Origin: Burkholderiaceae bacterium
Lineage (GTDB): Bacteria > Pseudomonadota > Gammaproteobacteria > Burkholderiales > Burkholderiaceae
NCBI GenBank assembly: GCA_947374315.1
Contig: CANCBK010000034.1
Span: 1-17,266, forward strand
Reading direction: 5' to 3'
Length of the DNA: 17,266 nucleotides
Shown here: in pieces, positions 1-6,004 of the stretch
Numbering within the stretch: position 1 is the stretch's first letter
Layout: every line of letters begins with the position of its first letter
Made by a program: the position numbers and the translations under genes
The notes under the pieces: model-generated
What the model saw: only the letters and a program-made list of their open reading frames with translations
Databases searched by the model: none
Told to the model about the DNA's origin: nothing

Positions 1-1
1 T

Positions 2-793
2 ATTTGGATTTCAGATGTACACCTAGGAACATCAGGGTGTCAGGCAAACTACCTCCTCGATTTCTTAAAACATAATGAAGCCGATCAGTTTTATTTAGTT
101 GGCGACATCATTGACGGGTGGCGACTTAAACAATCTTTTTATTGGCCCCAAGCCCACAATGACGTAGTTCAAAAGCTGCTACGTAAGGCCCGAAAAGGTG
201 CAGAGGTTATTTACATCCCCGGTAATCATGACGAAGCTGCCCGGCAATATTTTGGCATGTCCTTTGGGGATATTAAGGTACAAGAAGAAGTTATCCATAC
301 GACCTTAGATGGACGCAAGCTCTGGGTTACTCATGGCGATCTGTTTGATGGCGTAATGCAATATGCAAAGTGGCTGGCATACGTTGGTGACTCTCTGTAT
401 TCCTTCATCCTCTACATCAATCGATATTTCAATATGTTGAGAGTCAAGATGGGTCTGCAATATTGGTCCCTCTCTCAATATCTTAAGCATCAAGTGAAAA
501 ACGCAGTGAGCTACATCGCAGACTTTGAGCACATTATGGCCAGAGAGGCACGCTTACGTAATTGTGATGGTGTCGTATGCGGGCATATTCATAAGGCTGA
601 GATACGTGAAATTGATGGCCTGCTCTATTGCAATGACGGTGATTGGGTTGAAAGCCTATCCGCATTAGTTGAAACGACTGAAGGCGAACTCAAAATTATT
701 TACTGGACCCAGATCAAAGGTGATCCAGTTCAAGCTCCTGAAATTACTCTTCAACCCGCTGTTGAATTACTCATCAAAGAGGCTACCGCATGA
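2..793 (+). CDS. plcP: PlcP-type metallophosphoesterase (phospholipase C, annotated as UDP-2,3-diacylglucosamine hydrolase family), 5'-partial
   Basis: The frame is open from base 2, so the start lies outside the window; 263 residues are visible. The calcineurin-like metal-binding motifs are all present: SDVHLGT (visible residues 4-10), GDIIDGW (34-40), GNHD (74-77), HGD (111-113) and GHIH (194-197), with a GDWVES motif near 213. Automatic annotation usually calls such proteins LpxH. The SDVHLGTxGCQA opening, the WPQAHNDVVQKLLRKARKG stretch and GDWVES match the rhizobial PlcP branch instead, whose Sinorhizobium member removes the phosphocholine headgroup during phosphate starvation to leave diacylglycerol. 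The next gene is a GT4 glycosyltransferase whose ATG overlaps this TGA (ATGA at 790-793), the same pairing as in alphaproteobacterial plcP-agt operons. The family assignment is firm. The substrate (phospholipid rather than a lipid A precursor) is inferred from sequence branch and neighbours. Confidence 0.82.
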   Translation: MWISDVHLGTSGCQANYLLDFLKHNEADQFYLVGDIIDGWRLKQSFYWPQAHNDVVQKLLRKARKGAEVIYIPGNHDEAARQYFGMSFGDIKVQEEVIHTTLDGRKLWVTHGDLFDGVMQYAKWLAYVGDSLYSFILYINRYFNMLRVKMGLQYWSLSQYLKHQVKNAVSYIADFEHIMAREARLRNCDGVVCGHIHKAEIREIDGLLYCNDGDWVESLSALVETTEGELKIIYWTQIKGDPVQAPEITLQPAVELLIKEATA

Positions 794-1818
794 AAATTAT
801 GATCATCACCGATGCATGGGACCCACAAGTGAATGGCGTTGTAAGAACGCTAAAGCAAACTCGCGCTGAACTGATTGCCATGGGCCATGAAGTGGAAATG
901 ATTACGCCAAATGGCTTCAAATCAATTCCTTGCCCCACCTATCCTGATATTGCACTCTCACTATTTCCTGGAAAAGAAGTTGCTCGCAGAATTAAAGCAT
1001 TCGCACCAGATGCGATGCATATCGCTACAGAAGGTCCATTAGGTCTATCAGCCCGCGCTTATGCCGTTAAAAATCATCTGCCCTTCTCCACTGCATATCA
1101 CACCCGCTTCCCAGAGTATGTCAAAGCGCGAACAGGTATCCCGCTTGCAATTACCTATGCATTCATACGCTGGTTCCATGGCCCATCTATGGCGGTTATG
1201 GCGCCAACGATTGTGGTTAAGGATGATTTAGAAAAGTATGGCATTCAGAATGTCGTGCTGTGGTCTAGGGGCGTTGATCTTGATATCTTTAAGATGCAAG
1301 ATTCCAAAGCACTCAATACTGCTCACCCGATTTTTCTGTATGTTGGTCGCGTCGCGGTTGAAAAGAATATCAATGCATTCCTTGAGATAGATCTTCCGGG
1401 CTCCAAATGGGTGGTTGGCGATGGCCCAGCAATGGCTGGAATCAAAGAAAAATACCCCAACATTAACTATCTTGGCGTTTTGCAGCAGCATGAGCTTGCC
1501 AAGGTCTACGCTGCAGCTGATGTATTTGTCTTCCCAAGCAAGACGGATACCTTTGGGCTCGTCATATTGGAGGCAATGGCTTGTGGAACGCCAGTAGCTG
1601 CTTATCCTGTTACCGGTCCAATTGATGTTTTAGGCAAATCCCAAGCGGGTGCTATGAATGAAGATTTGCGAGTAGCTTGCCTTCAAGCACTCAAAATACC
1701 CCGTGAATTAGCTAGGGAGCATGCTGAAAAATTCTCTTGGAAAGCTGCATCCGAACAATTTGCTAATCATCTTAAGCCAGTTCAATCGCCTGAAGTTCAT
1801 GTTACTGCTCTTGCTTAA
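790..1818 (+). CDS. GT4 glycosyltransferase, Agt/SQD2-like, probably glycosylates diacylglycerol
   Basis: This 342-residue GT-B protein belongs to glycosyltransferase family 4. It opens with ITDAWDPQVNGVVRTL (residues 6-21), the N-terminal acceptor loop of this family, and has AYHTRFPEY (102-110), the sugar-nucleotide loop YVGRVAVEKN (184-193), GDGP (210-213) and PSKTDTFGLVILEAMA (249-264). The last holds the EX7E-type pair as D253/E261, the D-for-E form I recall from Agt/SQD2 relatives. Agrobacterium and Mesorhizobium Agt-type enzymes transfer glucose or glucuronate to diacylglycerol under phosphate limitation, replacing phospholipids. The start overlaps the plcP stop by four bases, which suggests translational coupling, and PlcP would supply the diacylglycerol acceptor. 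There is no transmembrane segment, so it is probably a peripheral inner-membrane enzyme. Donor sugar and product cannot be read from the sequence; a mannosyltransferase or another lipid acceptor remains possible. Confidence 0.82.
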   Translation: MKIMIITDAWDPQVNGVVRTLKQTRAELIAMGHEVEMITPNGFKSIPCPTYPDIALSLFPGKEVARRIKAFAPDAMHIATEGPLGLSARAYAVKNHLPFSTAYHTRFPEYVKARTGIPLAITYAFIRWFHGPSMAVMAPTIVVKDDLEKYGIQNVVLWSRGVDLDIFKMQDSKALNTAHPIFLYVGRVAVEKNINAFLEIDLPGSKWVVGDGPAMAGIKEKYPNINYLGVLQQHELAKVYAAADVFVFPSKTDTFGLVILEAMACGTPVAAYPVTGPIDVLGKSQAGAMNEDLRVACLQALKIPRELAREHAEKFSWKAASEQFANHLKPVQSPEVHVTALA

Positions 1819-1820
1819 GG
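1816..1820 (+). promoter_or_regulatory. Ribosome binding site that supports the TTG start of dgkA
   Basis: TAAGG overlaps the stop codon of the upstream glycosyltransferase gene and sits seven bases before the TTG at 1828. It supports this start and suggests translational coupling. Confidence 0.6.
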
Positions 1821-1827
1821 CTGAATT

Positions 1828-2232
1828 TTGACAACCCCCTACAACATCAATCAAAACCCCCATAAGGGTAACCGAGGTCTTACTAGAGCTTGGCATGCAG
1901 CCAAGAACTCTTGGTGTGGAATTGTGTATGCCTTCCAGGAAGAAAGTGCATTTAGACAGGAACTCACTCTGCTGACAGTGTTGACGCCAGTAGCACTTTT
2001 TCTTCCCATCACGCCGATAGAAAAATGTGCACTGGTTAGCTCTCTAATAATGGTCTTGGTTGTTGAGTTATTGAACTCTAGCGTTGAAGCAGCAATTGAT
2101 CGCATCTCATTTGATCACCATGATTTGTCTAAGCGAGCTAAAGATTTTGGTTCAGCAGCTGTGATGCTTGCCCTCCTAGTTGCTGCACTACTTTGGCTCA
2201 CGGTCTGCACCCCCCTTGTCATACATTGGTAA
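1828..2232 (+). CDS. dgkA: Diacylglycerol kinase
   Basis: This is a small integral membrane kinase that phosphorylates diacylglycerol to phosphatidic acid with ATP. The 134 residues are close to the usual ~120, with a short polar N-terminal extension. AFRQE (41-45), VVELLNSSVEAAIDR (78-92) and KRAKDFGSAAV (102-112) align with E. coli DgkA; E80, N83 and E87 correspond to E. coli E69, N72 and catalytic E76, and K105/D106 to K94/D95. Three hydrophobic segments are visible (about 47-62, 65-82 and 108-131). The start is TTG, because no ATG or GTG lies in a sensible place. A TAAGG ribosome site at 1816-1820 overlaps the upstream stop codon, seven bases before the TTG. Only nine bases separate it from the glycosyltransferase gene. 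Within this operon it could recycle diacylglycerol made by PlcP to phosphatidate and so limit glycolipid flux; that role is inference. Confidence 0.93.
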   Translation: MTTPYNINQNPHKGNRGLTRAWHAAKNSWCGIVYAFQEESAFRQELTLLTVLTPVALFLPITPIEKCALVSSLIMVLVVELLNSSVEAAIDRISFDHHDLSKRAKDFGSAAVMLALLVAALLWLTVCTPLVIHW

Positions 2233-2249
2233 CACAAGGCCTATACGAT
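2216..2249 (+). promoter_or_regulatory. Possible weak Pho box and -10 element for olsB
   Basis: Inside the 3' end of dgkA, TTGTCAT (2216-2222) is followed after four bases by TGGTAAC (2227-2233). These match the CTGTCAY half-site at about 6 and 4 of 7 positions. Exactly ten bases further is TACGAT (2244-2249), a -10-like hexamer at the spacing used by PhoB-activated promoters. It could give olsB its own phosphate-starvation promoter in addition to operon readthrough. The match was made by eye and the second half-site is poor. Confidence 0.3.
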
Positions 2250-2274
2250 CTAAGTCAGATACTTAAGGAAAAAT

Positions 2275-3219
2275 ATGTCGGATATTCCAAACCCATTAGC
2301 TGCATTTGATATCTTCAACTCGCGATTTGAGGGAAAGCCAAAGAAAAAAAGCAAAGGCAAGAACAAGGCGGATGCCATTAAAAAACTGTTCTCCAAAAAA
2401 ATAGCGAAGAAACTCTTTGGCAAGAAATTTGCCACTAAAGCACGGGCTGAATTAACCACTCAAGAATTGGTCGCTCCCCAAAAGGCTTTAACTAAAGTAA
2501 AACGTCCCGCATTTCAAATTACGTGGGCTAGCAATGCGAGCGAAATTAAAGAAGCTCAACGTCTACGCTATAAAGTCTTTGCAGAAGAAATGGGCGCTAA
2601 TCTTCCTAAGAATGCGGAAAACTTAGATGTTGACGATTTTGATGCCTATTGCGACCACTTACTCATTCGTGATCAAGAATCGCTTAAGGTAGTTGGTACA
2701 TACCGAGTACTACCCCCACACAAAGCTTTGGAAATTGGTCGCCTATATTCTGATTCTGAATTTGACTTGTCACGCTTAAATCATTTGCGTCCAAAGATGG
2801 TTGAATTAGGCAGATCCTGTGTCCACGCAGACTATCGTTCTGGAGCCGTCATCATGGCACTATGGAGCGGTCTTGCCCAATACATGCAAAAGCATAACTA
2901 TGAAATTATGCTCGGCTGCGCAAGCATTCCGATGGCCGATGGTGGTCACTTTGCAGCTAGCCTCTATAACTCTCTCAGCAACGAACAAATGGCGCCAGTA
3001 GAGAGTCATGCATTCCCACGACTGCCACTGCCCCTCGATCGCCTTAATGGCGGCTTAGAGGTGGAGCCCCCACCATTGATTAAAGGCTACCTGAAGTTGG
3101 GTGCAAAGATTTGTAGCGCTCCGGCCTGGGATCCAGATTTCAATACCGCGGATGTTCTCACTATGCTCCGCCTATCTGAAATCAATCCACGCTACGCTAA
3201 ACACTTCTTAGGGCTTTAG
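2275..3219 (+). CDS. olsB: OlsB-like ornithine/lyso-lipid N-acyltransferase (GNAT fold)
   Basis: This 314-residue protein belongs to the OlsB/putative-hemolysin acyltransferase family, which moves a 3-hydroxyacyl chain from acyl carrier protein to the amino group of ornithine, the first step to phosphorus-free ornithine lipids. Visible hallmarks are RLRYKVFAEEMG (96-107), FDAYCDHLLIRD (122-133), VGTYRVL (140-146), VELGRSCVHADYRSG (176-190), the adenine-type GNAT region up to about 235, and a C-terminal KGYLKLGAKICSAPAWDPDF (270-289). Residues about 20-58 form a strongly Lys-rich, probably helical extension ahead of the catalytic domain. The ATG has a good AAGGAA site (2265-2270). It is the last gene of the plcP operon and ends three bases from the convergent ppx stop. 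OlsA, the partner O-acyltransferase, is not in the window. Amine specificity (ornithine versus glycine, lysine and so on) cannot be told from sequence. Confidence 0.8.
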   Translation: MSDIPNPLAAFDIFNSRFEGKPKKKSKGKNKADAIKKLFSKKIAKKLFGKKFATKARAELTTQELVAPQKALTKVKRPAFQITWASNASEIKEAQRLRYKVFAEEMGANLPKNAENLDVDDFDAYCDHLLIRDQESLKVVGTYRVLPPHKALEIGRLYSDSEFDLSRLNHLRPKMVELGRSCVHADYRSGAVIMALWSGLAQYMQKHNYEIMLGCASIPMADGGHFAASLYNSLSNEQMAPVESHAFPRLPLPLDRLNGGLEVEPPPLIKGYLKLGAKICSAPAWDPDFNTADVLTMLRLSEINPRYAKHFLGL

Positions 3220-3222
3220 GAA

Positions 3223-4785
3223 TTACTTCAAGCTGATGGTGTAAGGACGGCCGATACGCTCCCATTCGGCCGCTTCCTTTTGTAAGCTAAATTCAGTTAA
3301 GGGGTGTTCTTTAGCCCATTCTTTTGAAAGACTGACAATGTAGGAACCATCATGCTCAGATACTTTCATCTTAGGAAAATTGCCGTCACTACGACCGCGG
3401 CAAAGCACTTGGGCTAGACGTAAACAGAACAGCATGCGCCAATCAGAGAAGTTTGGATTATTGGCCAGCTTGCCCAATTTTCCGGCATGACCAATTAGTA
3501 ATGCAGCCAATCTCGCCTGATCATTTTTAGAGAAGCCCGGCATATCGGCATTGCCTGCAATATAGGCAGAATGCTTGTGATAACCGTTGTGAGAAATCGA
3601 CAAACCAATTTCGTGTAAGTTCGCAGCCCATTGGAGCAAAGCAATATTGTCCGCCCTACTCTCCGAATCTGGCTTAGGCAATTGAGCCAAAAATTCTGCA
3701 GCCAGATTGCCGACTCGTTTGGCCTGCTCTCGATCTACGGCATAGCGCTGCATAAATTGCTCGACCGTCACAAAACGCATATCGTCATGCTGAGAACGGC
3801 CCAACAAATCGTATAGAACGCCAATGCGCAAGGCGGCATCAGTCACTTCCATACTCTCAATGCCAAGCTCATCAAAGATGGCAATCATGATCGCCAGTCC
3901 ACCAGGCCAGACAGAACGTCGATCATCCTTAAGACCATTCAACTCAACCTGGCTGATGTGTTCGTACTTCAGAAGATGCTTCTTCATAGCCCTTAGGCCA
4001 TCGCGGGTGATTAAACCACTAGAGCCATTAACTCGCCCCATTGTCAAACCATCAGCCTGACCATTAAAGTTATTTTCAGCGATGAGCTCCGCTAAGGCAC
4101 GGGCAGTTCCGGATGATCCTATAACTTGCTTCCAACCTGACTTCAAATATGCCCCAGCAATTACTTGAATCTCTCGACGTGCAGCTAGCTCGGCCTCCTT
4201 AAAGGCGTGAGAATCTATATTTCCCTTGGGGAAGAAACGCAGACTATGGGAGACACAGCCAATGTAAAGGCTCTCCATGAGTTTGGGTTCGTAGCCCTTG
4301 CCAATAATGAGCTCGGTCGAGCCTCCGCCGATATCCACTACTAGGCGGTTACCATGTACAGCGGGCACCTCATGTGCAGCCCCAATATAGATTAAACGCG
4401 CCTCTTCAACGCCCGCAATGATTTCAATCGGGAAACCCAAAGCCTCTTCAGCATCACGAACAAAATTTGCAGCATTTTTTGCTACCCGAAGTGTATTTGT
4501 GGCTACGGCACGGACCTTGGAGGGATCAAAGCCTCTAATGCGCTCACCAAAACGGCGTATCGCAGTAATTCCACGCTGATAAGCGTCATTACCGAGTAAT
4601 TTGTCATCAGTTAAGCCCGCAGCAAGACGGACTGATTCCCGTAAGGTATCAATAGGACGCAGCTGAGTACCGGATGGAGTGTGGACAACTTGGGCAACCA
4701 GCATCCGAAAACTATTTGAGCCTAAGTCGACTGCGGCGACTAAGTCTGATGCATTTTTTCCAGAGATGTCTTTATGTAATGCCAA
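3223..4785 (-). CDS. ppx: Exopolyphosphatase (Ppx/GppA family)
   Basis: This is a 520-residue cytoplasmic exopolyphosphatase that releases phosphate from polyphosphate chain ends; the family also contains pppGpp phosphatases (GppA). The ASKHA-fold phosphate loops are clear: VDLGSNSF (19-26), AGVEEARLIY (124-133) with the catalytic-type glutamate, and VDIGGGSTELI (150-160), then GSSGTARAL (223-231). The C-terminal part (about 310-510) is the HD-type helical domain, with NLHEIGLSIS and HKHSAYI. Length agrees with the ~500-residue bacterial Ppx. No ATG lies before the first motif, so the start is the TTG at 4785, preceded by a GGAA eight bases away. The gene converges on olsB with a three-base gap, so no terminator fits between them. 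A Pho-box-like element lies 44-61 bases upstream. No ppk is visible nearby, although ppk often neighbours ppx. Confidence 0.9.
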   Translation of the reverse strand: MALHKDISGKNASDLVAAVDLGSNSFRMLVAQVVHTPSGTQLRPIDTLRESVRLAAGLTDDKLLGNDAYQRGITAIRRFGERIRGFDPSKVRAVATNTLRVAKNAANFVRDAEEALGFPIEIIAGVEEARLIYIGAAHEVPAVHGNRLVVDIGGGSTELIIGKGYEPKLMESLYIGCVSHSLRFFPKGNIDSHAFKEAELAARREIQVIAGAYLKSGWKQVIGSSGTARALAELIAENNFNGQADGLTMGRVNGSSGLITRDGLRAMKKHLLKYEHISQVELNGLKDDRRSVWPGGLAIMIAIFDELGIESMEVTDAALRIGVLYDLLGRSQHDDMRFVTVEQFMQRYAVDREQAKRVGNLAAEFLAQLPKPDSESRADNIALLQWAANLHEIGLSISHNGYHKHSAYIAGNADMPGFSKNDQARLAALLIGHAGKLGKLANNPNFSDWRMLFCLRLAQVLCRGRSDGNFPKMKVSEHDGSYIVSLSKEWAKEHPLTEFSLQKEAAEWERIGRPYTISLK

Positions 4786-4828
4786 GATGGTTCCAATAGG
4801 GCTAGGCTTTAATGAATATGTCTATTTT

Positions 4829-4846
4829 ATGAAATTATCGTGACAT
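4829..4846 (-). promoter_or_regulatory. Pho-box-like direct repeat upstream of ppx
   Basis: Read on the minus strand the site is ATGTCAC GATA ATTTCAT: two seven-base half-sites 11 bases apart, matching CTGTCAY at 6 and 5 of 7 positions, with an AT-rich spacer. CATATT follows after eight bases as a possible -10, and the ppx start codon is about 43 bases downstream. PhoB is encoded in this window. The assignment is by eye. Confidence 0.5.
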
Positions 4847-4894
4847 ATTCGTGAAAAGAACAGCTAGTCTACTAGCTTCCCTATTGAAATCAGG

Positions 4895-5107
4895 CTATGC
4901 GGCTAAATTTTGCTCAGAACTAGAGCAATCTACACTCCCGAAACTACAGAAGACACAACAGTCACCAGACTTAGGCTTCAAAATAGTGCTACAGGATGGG
5001 CAACGATATAGGTGTTGAGAAGTTCCGCGAGGAATCTCTAGAATTTCATGACCCTGACAGTTGGGGCAAGTAATTTGGGAATGATGGTTTTGAGCAAGTG
5101 TATTCAC
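4895..5107 (-). CDS. GDCCVxC domain-containing small Cys-rich protein
   Basis: This small protein carries four cysteine groups: CPNC, CPSC, the signature GDCCVFCSFG and a final Cys. Counting from the GTG at 5107 (70 residues) these are C14/C17, C36/C39, GDCCVFC at 48-54 and C61. Such proteins are known as GDCCVxC domain-containing (seleno)proteins; some relatives carry selenocysteine at one of these positions, whereas here all are ordinary Cys codons. The CxxC pairs suggest a zinc-ribbon knuckle; the GDCC motif may bind metal or act in redox, but its function is unknown. The start is uncertain. The frame runs up to a TTG at 5173 that overlaps the mgtC stop codon, but the first ~20 residues look unlike the family. 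GTG at 5122 or 5107 gives the usual length, though neither has a good ribosome site. It is probably co-transcribed with mgtC. Confidence 0.72.
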   Translation of the reverse strand: MNTLAQNHHSQITCPNCQGHEILEIPRGTSQHLYRCPSCSTILKPKSGDCCVFCSFGSVDCSSSEQNLAA

Positions 5108-5169
5108 AGCTGAATATTGCACTGAAAATATTTCAAAATGAAGACAACCCCCAAATTGAATGCAAAGGA

Positions 5170-5886
5170 TCAATCTGTTGTACTAGGACTCCAGAATGCC
5201 TGATTTACAAAGTCCATAGAGGCTAATCTTGCAATCAAGGCATCCATTTTTGCACCCTCAACCGCAGAAGCAGTCAACACCGCCTGAATCTCTACGTCAT
5301 CGACTCCAAATTGATGCACCTCGACATCTTGAGTTTGATAACCAGCAGTTTCAAGGATATCTATAAATTGCTTCAGAGCTATTTTTTGAGAGTGTTTTGG
5401 GGTGATGATGTATACAGAATTGGTAACCTCAACCGAGTCCGTATCTAGTGGCTGCTGATTAATTAGGCTAACCACTGGTCGCAATAGCGTATTGGCTGCG
5501 AGAACAAACAAGGTTGCGAGCAAGGCCTCTAAAATCAAATCGGCGCCAGCGCATACACCAACGGCAGCCGATCCCCAGAGTGTCGCAGCAGTATTGATTC
5601 CCCGGATATTACCCTCTTCGCGCATGATGACGCCGGCACCCAAAAATCCAATACCAGAAACTACGTAGGCCATCACATGAACAGCGCCCTCATGCCCAAC
5701 CAAGCGATTGGCCGCATCTACGAAAATAGCGGCGCCAACTGCAACCAAAATATTGGTGCGCAAACCCGCAGTTCTTTGGCGATACTGGCGCTCAAGTCCT
5801 ATCAAGCCACCGAGTAAAAAGGCCGTGCTTAGGCTAATGGCAGTATCTGCCAAAGAGATGAAATTGATATTGTTTAAAGACTCCAT
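5170..5886 (-). CDS. MgtC/SapB family inner-membrane protein with C-terminal regulatory domain
   Basis: This 238-residue MgtC-family membrane protein has an N-terminal half (about 15-140) made of hydrophobic helices carrying [19 protein letters not shown] (27-45) and [16 protein letters not shown] (77-92) followed by GINTAATLW (96-104), the family signature. The C-terminal ~95 residues form a soluble ACT-like domain, as in full-length MgtC. Salmonella MgtC restrains the F-type ATP synthase and has been reported to bind PhoR and promote phosphate uptake. Other family members are linked to magnesium limitation. The gene starts at ATG 5886, divergent from phoX, and its stop overlaps the frame of the GDCCVxC gene. 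No clear ribosome site precedes the ATG. Position among Pho genes fits a role tied to phosphate or ATP homeostasis, but that is inference. Confidence 0.87.
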   Translation of the reverse strand: MESLNNINFISLADTAISLSTAFLLGGLIGLERQYRQRTAGLRTNILVAVGAAIFVDAANRLVGHEGAVHVMAYVVSGIGFLGAGVIMREEGNIRGINTAATLWGSAAVGVCAGADLILEALLATLFVLAANTLLRPVVSLINQQPLDTDSVEVTNSVYIITPKHSQKIALKQFIDILETAGYQTQDVEVHQFGVDDVEIQAVLTASAVEGAKMDALIARLASMDFVNQAFWSPSTTD

Positions 5887-5956
5887 GTAGCGATCATACT
5901 CAATTCACACTAAGATTAAAACTAAGAAGCATGCCCAAGCAGGAGCCATAATCAAA

Positions 5957-5974
5957 CTGTCATATTCTGACTAG
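5957..5974 (+). promoter_or_regulatory. Pho-box-like site upstream of phoX
   Basis: CTGTCATATTCTGACTAG begins with a perfect CTGTCAT half-site. The second half is weaker; CTGACTA, at a ten-base rather than 11-base repeat, matches at 4 of 7. It lies about 30 bases before the phoX ATG in the 118-base gap between the divergent mgtC and phoX genes. No convincing -10 follows. Confidence 0.45.
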
Positions 5975-6004
5975 ACAATGATCGATTAGCTAAACATATC
6001 CACT

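Noticed and set aside
305..532. Minus-strand and off-frame ORFs lying inside plcP, the glycosyltransferase, ppx, phoX, phoR and other genes.
   Set aside because: They overlap strongly supported genes in other frames, lack ribosome sites and show no recognisable protein features.
2..793. LpxH (UDP-2,3-diacylglucosamine hydrolase in lipid A synthesis) as the first gene.
   Set aside because: The protein has the PlcP-branch stretches and the glycosyltransferase partner. LpxH from memory has GNRD rather than GNHD and lacks the WPQAHNDVV block. A tree would settle it.
5887..6004. TATGAT next to the mgtC start (minus strand) as a -10 element.
   Set aside because: It lies about 11 bases from the ATG with no credible -35, so any promoter call would be guesswork.
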